Program-made: the position numbers and the translations under genes
Shown here: positions 4,531 to 9,530 of the stretch, in pieces
Position numbering within the stretch: the stretch's first letter is position 1
Layout of the letters: each line of letters starts with the position of its first letter
Origin: Phycisphaerales bacterium UBA6054
GTDB taxonomy: Bacteria; Planctomycetota; Phycisphaerae; Phycisphaerales; UBA1924
Assembly (NCBI GenBank): GCA_002429045.1
Contig: DIYM01000053.1
Location: 1 to 9,530, forward strand
Direction of reading: 5' to 3'
DNA length: 9,530 nucleotides
The notes under the pieces: generated by a model
What the model was told of the DNA's origin: nothing
Database searches by the model: none
What the model saw: only the letters and a program-made list of their open reading frames with translations

Positions 4531-6504
4531 ATGGCCGGTTCGAACGTGTGCTGGGGCATCGAGATGGGTTTCGGGGCGATCAAGGCCCTGAAACTGGAGC
4601 TCGAGGACGGGGAGACCAAGGTCGTCGATTACGCCGTGGTCAATCACGCCAAGGTGCTGTCGACGCCCGAGCTCGACCAGGACGACGCGATGCGGGTCGC
4701 GCTGGGGACGCTGGCGAGCCAGAAGGACTTCAGCGGTGCCCGCGTGTCGATCTCGCTGCCGGGGCACCAGAGCTTCGCGCGGTTCGCCAAGCTGCCCCCG
4801 GTGGAGCCCAAGAAGGTTCCCAGCATCGTGCAGTTCGAGGCGGCCCAGCAGATCCCCTTCCCGCTGGAAGAGGTCGAGTGGGACTTCCAGACGTTCGTCT
4901 CGCCCGATTCGCCCGACATCGAGGTGGGCATCTTCGCGGTGACGCGTGAGCGGATCAACAGCCGGTTGGACATGCTGGGCGACGTCGGCATCGTGCCCGA
5001 TTGGGCGACGATCTCGCCCGTCGCGGCGTACAACGCGCTGGCGGTCGATCTTGGGTTCACGGAGGACACGCCCGGGACCATCATCCTCGACATCGGCACG
5101 GTCTCGACCGACCTGATCATCGCCGAGGCGGGGCGCGTGTGGGTGCGGACATTCCCGATCGGCGGGCACCAGTTCACCGAGGCGTTGGTCAGCGCGTTCA
5201 AGATCAGCTACAGCAAGGCCGAGAAGCTCAAGCGTGAGGCCGAGCAGACCAAGCACGCCAAGCACGTCTTCCAGGCGATGCGTCCGGTGTTCGGCGACCT
5301 CGCTCAGGAGGTCCAGCGATCGATCGGCTTCTACCAATCCGTGCACCCGGACGCGGACCTGAAGCGTCTGATCGGGCTCGGCAGCACGTTCAAGCTCCCG
5401 GGGCTGCGCAAGTACCTCAAGCAGCAGCTCCAGCTCGATGTCTACCGCATCGAGCAGTTCAAGAAGCTGGAGCTGGACGGCCCGCAGGGCGGGGAGTTTC
5501 AGGCGGCGTCGCTGAACCTGACCACGGCGTACGGCTGCGCGTTGCAGGCGCTGGGCACGGCGCCGCTGAGGGCGAACCTGATGCCGGTGCCCGTGCTGCG
5601 TGAGGCGATGTGGAAGCGGAAGGTCCCGTACTTCGCCGCGGGCGCCGGGCTGGCCGCGGCCGCCGCGGGGGCGATGTTCATCCGCCCGCTGCTCGACTCG
5701 TCTGCCTATCAGGGTGCCGAGAAGCCTCCGGTCATCCAGCGTGTCGTGTCCGAGGCGGGCCGATTGACCCGCGACGCGGAGGAGGCGGGCGTGACCAGCG
5801 ACGTGCAGAACGACCTCCGCGCGGCGCAGATCGTCGGGCTGCTCGAGGGCCGTGCGCTCTATGCCAGTGTGCTCGAGGATGTCGCGCACCTGGTGGAGAG
5901 CACCAACCGTGCGGCCGGGGAGGCGGCGGGCGGGGACGAGCGCCTCGCCGAACTGCTCGAGTCCGGGCCGGCGATCGGGCTCACCGCGCTGCAGACCGAG
6001 TACGCCGCGGGCGGGGGCGGTGCGGCCGACACCGATGACGGCTTCGGCGGGCGGAACCCTCGCGCCGCCGCGGCCGACACCGGGCCGGCGGTCCCGCCGG
6101 AGGTCGCCGGCAAGCGGCACATCAAGGTGGTCGGGCAGTTCGATGTCGCGGCTCCCAACCTGGGGCGGTTTATGCTCGATGTGGTCGAGCCGCGGCTGCG
6201 GGAACTCAACCGCGACGGGCTGCCCTACGAGATCGTGATCGGCGTGCAGCCTTGGGTTGGCGGCGCGGCCGAAACCACAACGGGACGTCCCGTCGGGCAG
6301 GCGTACACCCGGAACACGAACCGGGGCAACGTCGGCCGACCGGCCCAGCCCCGCCCGAGCAATCGTCCGGGGGTGACGGGTTCGATGAACCCCGGGCAGA
6401 TCGCGCCGCTGCCCCCGATCCCGCCTGCGAGAGAAGGGGTCACGCCGGTGACGATCACGTGGTACCTCGTGCTGGATCGCACGGAAGAGGGAGGTGACGC
6501 GTGA
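4531..6504 (+). CDS. pilM: PilM-PilN-type fusion protein, pilus/secretion assembly platform
   Basis: 657 residues, nearly twice the usual ~350 of PilM. ATG 4531 follows AGGAGA (4521-4526). Residues 1-340 are a PilM/FtsA-like actin-fold domain: WGIEMGFGAIK (8-18) is the first phosphate motif with Glu11 where PilM normally has Asp; then the LPG and LPPVEPKKVP segment and EAAQQIPFPLEEVEWDFQ; LDIGTVSTDLII from about 186 is the second phosphate motif; and IGLGSTFKLPGL (281-292) is the adenosine motif. RANLMP (347-352) matches the xNLxP signature at the PilN N-terminus that docks into PilM, followed by a basic stretch and a membrane helix at about 367-384. Beyond it are a helical region (390-480), an Ala/Gly/Pro linker, and a probable split alpha/beta domain (528-576 and 640-652) interrupted by an Asn/Pro/Gly-rich insert. 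The single chain thus spans cytoplasm to periplasm like GspL. The stop overlaps the next start in GTGA. Confidence 0.88.
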   Translation: MAGSNVCWGIEMGFGAIKALKLELEDGETKVVDYAVVNHAKVLSTPELDQDDAMRVALGTLASQKDFSGARVSISLPGHQSFARFAKLPPVEPKKVPSIVQFEAAQQIPFPLEEVEWDFQTFVSPDSPDIEVGIFAVTRERINSRLDMLGDVGIVPDWATISPVAAYNALAVDLGFTEDTPGTIILDIGTVSTDLIIAEAGRVWVRTFPIGGHQFTEALVSAFKISYSKAEKLKREAEQTKHAKHVFQAMRPVFGDLAQEVQRSIGFYQSVHPDADLKRLIGLGSTFKLPGLRKYLKQQLQLDVYRIEQFKKLELDGPQGGEFQAASLNLTTAYGCALQALGTAPLRANLMPVPVLREAMWKRKVPYFAAGAGLAAAAAGAMFIRPLLDSSAYQGAEKPPVIQRVVSEAGRLTRDAEEAGVTSDVQNDLRAAQIVGLLEGRALYASVLEDVAHLVESTNRAAGEAAGGDERLAELLESGPAIGLTALQTEYAAGGGGAADTDDGFGGRNPRAAAADTGPAVPPEVAGKRHIKVVGQFDVAAPNLGRFMLDVVEPRLRELNRDGLPYEIVIGVQPWVGGAAETTTGRPVGQAYTRNTNRGNVGRPAQPRPSNRPGVTGSMNPGQIAPLPPIPPAREGVTPVTITWYLVLDRTEEGGDA

Positions 6505-7895
6505 AGGGCGTCCTCGGATGGATCAAGAAGAACCTGCTGATCGTGATCTCCGTGCTGGTGATCGTGGTGCTCCTGCCGGTCGGCTTCGTGTTCAGCTCCG
6601 GGTGGAACAAGAGCATCAAGGAGACCGCGGCCGAGGAGTTCAACAAGCAGCGTGGGCAGCTCCAGCGGGCCGGTTCGGTGACCTACGCGTTGCCCGCGGT
6701 GTTCGAGGGCGAGCAGGCGGTCAACGAGTCGCGTGTGCCGAACCGCGCGGTGACGCTGTTCTACCAGGAGCAGAAAGAAGAGCGCGTCGAGCAGGTCTTG
6801 CGTGTTGTCGAGCGGGGCACCGAGTTCAACAGGCGTGAGCACGGCGTGCTGGTCGAGGGGTTGCTGCCCGAGGCGCGCAACGAGCGTGCCCGCCGTCAGC
6901 TCGGTCTCGACATGGCCGAGCGGGTCTCTGGGACCACCGAGCCGGACGGGACGGTGGTGCGCCCTTCGGTGTACCGGTCGCTGCTGCGTCGCGTGAACGC
7001 GGGGCAGCCGATCGCGCCGGAGGAACTCGGGGCGACGCTGAACGAGTTCAGGGATCGCGAGACCCAGCGGTACACCTCGCAGAACACGGACGCGAGCCTG
7101 ACCGAAGAGCAGCAGCGGTCGCTCGAAAAGGACCTGGCCGCGCGCCGGCTGGGCGAGTACGCGGGGCGTGCGAACGCGTTGGCGTTCTACGCGTCGCTCG
7201 ACGCCCTGCGGGACCCGGGCGAGACGGGCTGGACGGGCGTTCCCGAGCCGCGCCAGACCGACGTGACCAGCTACGCGCCGGTGACCGAGTCGATCGCGTA
7301 CGGGTGGCAGTGGGACTACTGGATCCTCTCGGATCTGCTCGAGGCCTTCGCGTTGGCGAACACGGACCCGATGACGGGCGCCGCCACGGTGACCAACGGC
7401 GTGATCAAGCGCGTCGAGCGGGTCAAGATCGAGTCGTTCGAGGTCGATGAGACGGCCGGCGATCGCGACGACCAGTCGGGCCGGAGCGGCGCACGCGATC
7501 CGTTCCGCGGCAACAACCCCCAGGCCTCGGGCGGGCCGAGGTTCCAGACCTTCACGGGTCGCACCGGTGGCGCCGCCGACTCGCCCTTCGATGTGCGGAT
7601 GGTCGAGGTCAGCGCGGTCGTGAGCACACAGAAGCTCCCGCGGCTGCTGGATGCCATCGGGCGCGTGAACAACATGACCGTGGTGGGGATCACGCTCGAG
7701 CCCGCGGACGTCTGGGGTGATCTCGAACTGGGCTACTTCTACGGCTCTGACCACGTGATGCGTGCCACGCTGCTGATCGAGACGGTCTGGCTGCGTGCGT
7801 GGACCGAGCCGCTGATGCCGGATCCGGTGCGGACGAAGCTCGGGCTGCCGCCGCGTTCGACGGACGAAGACGAGGACGGGTTTACGGAGCCCTGA
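6501..7895 (+). CDS. PilO/GspM-like bitopic platform protein
   Basis: 464 residues. GTG 6501 is supported by GGGAGG (6489-6494), 6 nt upstream, and by the 4-nt GTGA overlap with the preceding stop, typical of translational coupling. A short basic cytoplasmic N-terminus (MKGVLGWIKKN) precedes one hydrophobic helix at about 12-32; the rest should be extracytoplasmic. Residues 34-130 are helical and charged, compatible with a coiled coil (KEERVEQVLRVVERGTEF). The middle is mixed helical with a Gly/Asn/Arg-rich linker around 325-360. Residues about 361-435 (VRMVEVSAVVSTQKLPRLLDAI, then NNMTVVGITLEP, then TLLIETVWL) look like a beta-alpha-beta ferredoxin-like domain as in PilO and GspM. Overall it is much longer than the ~200 residues usual for PilO. 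Assignment rests on topology, domain order and position beside PilM rather than on strong sequence motifs. Confidence 0.7.
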   Translation: MKGVLGWIKKNLLIVISVLVIVVLLPVGFVFSSGWNKSIKETAAEEFNKQRGQLQRAGSVTYALPAVFEGEQAVNESRVPNRAVTLFYQEQKEERVEQVLRVVERGTEFNRREHGVLVEGLLPEARNERARRQLGLDMAERVSGTTEPDGTVVRPSVYRSLLRRVNAGQPIAPEELGATLNEFRDRETQRYTSQNTDASLTEEQQRSLEKDLAARRLGEYAGRANALAFYASLDALRDPGETGWTGVPEPRQTDVTSYAPVTESIAYGWQWDYWILSDLLEAFALANTDPMTGAATVTNGVIKRVERVKIESFEVDETAGDRDDQSGRSGARDPFRGNNPQASGGPRFQTFTGRTGGAADSPFDVRMVEVSAVVSTQKLPRLLDAIGRVNNMTVVGITLEPADVWGDLELGYFYGSDHVMRATLLIETVWLRAWTEPLMPDPVRTKLGLPPRSTDEDEDGFTEP

Positions 7896-8000
7896 TCGGG
7901 CTCGGATCGTCGCGTGAAGCGTGCGGAATGGTATGAGAACCGACGGCATCCCGCGGGGGGCGTCGGGCAACGAGGGCCCGGTGAGGCCGAGGTCAGTTCG

Positions 8001-8016
8001 CCGGCGGGCTCGCCGG
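8001..8016 (+). repeat. Intercistronic stem-loop before the third platform gene
   Basis: CCGGCG (8001-8006) and CGCCGG (8011-8016) pair perfectly around the 4-nt loop GGCT, 5 nt upstream of the ribosome binding site of the next gene. Only GTTT follows, so it is not a strong terminator. It could modulate expression of the downstream gene or act as an RNA processing or stability element. Confidence 0.4.
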
Positions 8017-8032
8017 GTTTGAGAGGCAGATC

Positions 8033-9530
8033 ATGAAGCTCAAGGGCATCAATCCGATCGAGCAGCACATCGAGAAGGTCGTGCTTGCGGTGATGGCGTT
8101 GGTCCTGCTCGGCGTGCTGGCGATGCAGTTTCTCGTCCAGCCCAACCAGGTGGACGCGAACGGGCGTCCGATCCCGCCTCAGGACATCTACAAGACGCTG
8201 GAGAACCAGGCGACGAGCCTTGATGCGCAGCTCAAGGATCTGAACCCGGCGCTCCCGGAGGTCCCGGAGATGGATCTGGTCGAGCGGTACGACAGCGCGT
8301 TCGCGCAGAAGGGGCTCGGGGAGGACGTGCTCAGCGTCCCGCTCGCGTCGGGTGTGAGTGTCGGGCGATTGGTCGGGCGTGATCTCGAGGGCGCCGCGCC
8401 CTCGTCGGAAGAAGTGTCGGTGTTGCGGGTGCCTCCGACGACCGGTGTGCTCGCGGCGTCCCAGTGGGGGACGCTCGATCCCTACGCGATCGAATCGGTG
8501 CCGGCGTACGCGGATTTCGTCCCCAGCGCGCAACCATACGACTTTGCCTCCGTGACGATCGAATCGGTGTTCTCTGGTGAGGCGCTCGCGGATGCGCTGT
8601 CCGCCGAGGAGGGCGCGGGCATCCCGTTGCGTTTCTGGCAGGGCACCGGCATCGCGGTGATGGCGTTCGAGGTCGAGCGTCAGCGTCTTCTGCCGGATGG
8701 CAGCTGGTCGGAATCGGAGCCGATCACCACCCCGCCGACCACGCCGATCCCGGCCCTCTCGCTCCTGCCGGAGGCGGGTCTGCCGGAGTTGACCGGGCTG
8801 GTCAGCAACGCGCTCCAGGCCGCGGCGGATATCGAACGACCCGCGCCGCCCCCAACTATCGCGGGCCCGGCGTGGATCCCGCCCAGCGAACGGACCGCGC
8901 TTGACGAATCCGAACTCTCGGAAGGCGACCTGGTCCGGCGCAAGCTCCAGCGTGCCGAGGCTGAACTCGAGCGTCTCGAGAACGCCGGTCGCCAGCCAGG
9001 CCGCAACAACCCGGGCTCCCGCCCCACGCGCAACCCTCGGAACCCGGGAGGGCCGCGGAATGATCCCGGGTCGAACGACCGCACCCGTGATCGGATCGAG
9101 CAACTGCGGGACGAGATCCGCGATCTCCGCCGCGAACTCCGTGACCTGGGCGAGGAAGAGCCGGCCCGGAGCGGTCGGCCTGGCCCGCGGCGCACGTCGC
9201 AGGCCGCCCAGCAGCTAGTCATGCGTGGCGACGTGCGATTGTGGGCGCACGACATGGGCGCCGAGCCGGGCAACGAGTACCGCTATCGCACCCGGGTGGC
9301 GATCAACAACCCGTTGTTCCGCAAGGGCCCCGTGCTCGATCCGGACGACGACGCGTTGCAGGCCGCGGCCGAGCAACCGTTCGTACGCGGGGATTGGTCC
9401 CAGTGGTCCGAGCCGGTGGTGGTGGGGGCCTCGGAGTACTTTTTCGTGAGTGCCGCGTCGCCCGAGGGTGGTGCCGGCACGCGCACGCCGACGGCGTCGA
9501 TCGAGGTCTACCGCATGTACTACGGCTCGT
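8033..9530 (+). CDS. Bitopic coiled-coil protein of the pilus-type operon, 3' end outside window
   Basis: At least 499 residues; the frame runs off the window with no stop. ATG 8033 is preceded by AGAGG (8022-8026) at 6 nt, and an in-frame TGA at 7982 excludes a longer form. Residues 1-15 are short and charged (MKLKGINPIEQHIEK), residues 16-35 form a membrane helix, and the remainder should be extracytoplasmic. Residues about 40-250 are mixed, Pro-rich and of no recognised fold. A coiled-coil segment at about 300-318 (KLQRAEAELERLENA) and another at 352-373 (DRIEQLRDEIRDLRRELRDL) flank a flexible Asn/Pro/Gly/Arg-rich linker. After residue ~395 comes GNEYRYRTRVAINNPLF and, later, WSQWSEPVVV, which resembles a fibronectin-III-like beta sandwich with a YRYRxRV strand and a WSEP turn. 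Position after the PilM-N and PilO-like genes suggests a PilP/GspC-like partner linking the platform to an outer-membrane secretin, but sequence does not prove this. Confidence 0.85.
   Translation, partial: MKLKGINPIEQHIEKVVLAVMALVLLGVLAMQFLVQPNQVDANGRPIPPQDIYKTLENQATSLDAQLKDLNPALPEVPEMDLVERYDSAFAQKGLGEDVLSVPLASGVSVGRLVGRDLEGAAPSSEEVSVLRVPPTTGVLAASQWGTLDPYAIESVPAYADFVPSAQPYDFASVTIESVFSGEALADALSAEEGAGIPLRFWQGTGIAVMAFEVERQRLLPDGSWSESEPITTPPTTPIPALSLLPEAGLPELTGLVSNALQAAADIERPAPPPTIAGPAWIPPSERTALDESELSEGDLVRRKLQRAEAELERLENAGRQPGRNNPGSRPTRNPRNPGGPRNDPGSNDRTRDRIEQLRDEIRDLRRELRDLGEEEPARSGRPGPRRTSQAAQQLVMRGDVRLWAHDMGAEPGNEYRYRTRVAINNPLFRKGPVLDPDDDALQAAAEQPFVRGDWSQWSEPVVVGASEYFFVSAASPEGGAGTRTPTASIEVYRMYYGS

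Noticed and set aside
4387..6120. 577-residue minus-strand open frame opposite the PilM-type gene
   Set aside because: Its translation is Arg/Leu/Gly/Asp-rich low complexity, as expected opposite a GC-rich gene; the + strand carries recognisable domains. The same holds for the minus-strand frames at 6225-7970 and 7739-9103.

Overview
This is a GC-rich bacterial chromosomal window with tightly packed genes and no mobile-element, CRISPR, rRNA or tRNA signatures. The best guess for the host is a planctomycete, probably of the Phycisphaerae. That rests on protein character: a pilus-assembly PilM fused to a PilN-like segment, a MEMO-family protein with an added N-terminal helical domain, a family 4 uracil-DNA glycosylase lacking most iron-sulfur cysteines, and a small basic protein resembling planctomycete-restricted hypotheticals. 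No marker gene is present, so the assignment is inference.

Left part (1-1488, + strand): the last codons of an unidentified gene (to 68); a 106-residue single-pass membrane protein with a four-glycine zipper and an acidic tail (203-523); and a 298-residue uracil-DNA glycosylase (592-1488) that has no visible Shine-Dalgarno and may be read from a leaderless transcript. Positions 1489-1840 hold no convincing gene but five strong inverted repeats, one of which looks like a rho-independent terminator.

Middle part: a two-gene minus-strand operon, 2736 down to 1841. It encodes a 105-residue arginine-rich protein and, 2 nt later, a lipoprotein with a CusF-like copper-binding domain and a histidine-rich tail. 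It is divergent from a MEMO/AmmeMemoRadiSam-B-type protein (2973-4364, + strand).

Right part (4531 to the edge, + strand): a cell-envelope operon. The first gene joins a PilM-type actin-like cytoplasmic domain, a PilN-like N-L-M-P motif, a membrane segment and an extracytoplasmic domain in one chain, the layout known from GspL of type II secretion. It overlaps by 4 nt a PilO/GspM-like bitopic protein (6501-7895). After 137 nt follows a third bitopic protein with coiled coils and a flexible linker (8033 to beyond 9530), cut by the window end. Together they probably form the inner-membrane alignment platform of a type IV pilus or related secretion machine; the secretin and motor genes would lie outside the window.
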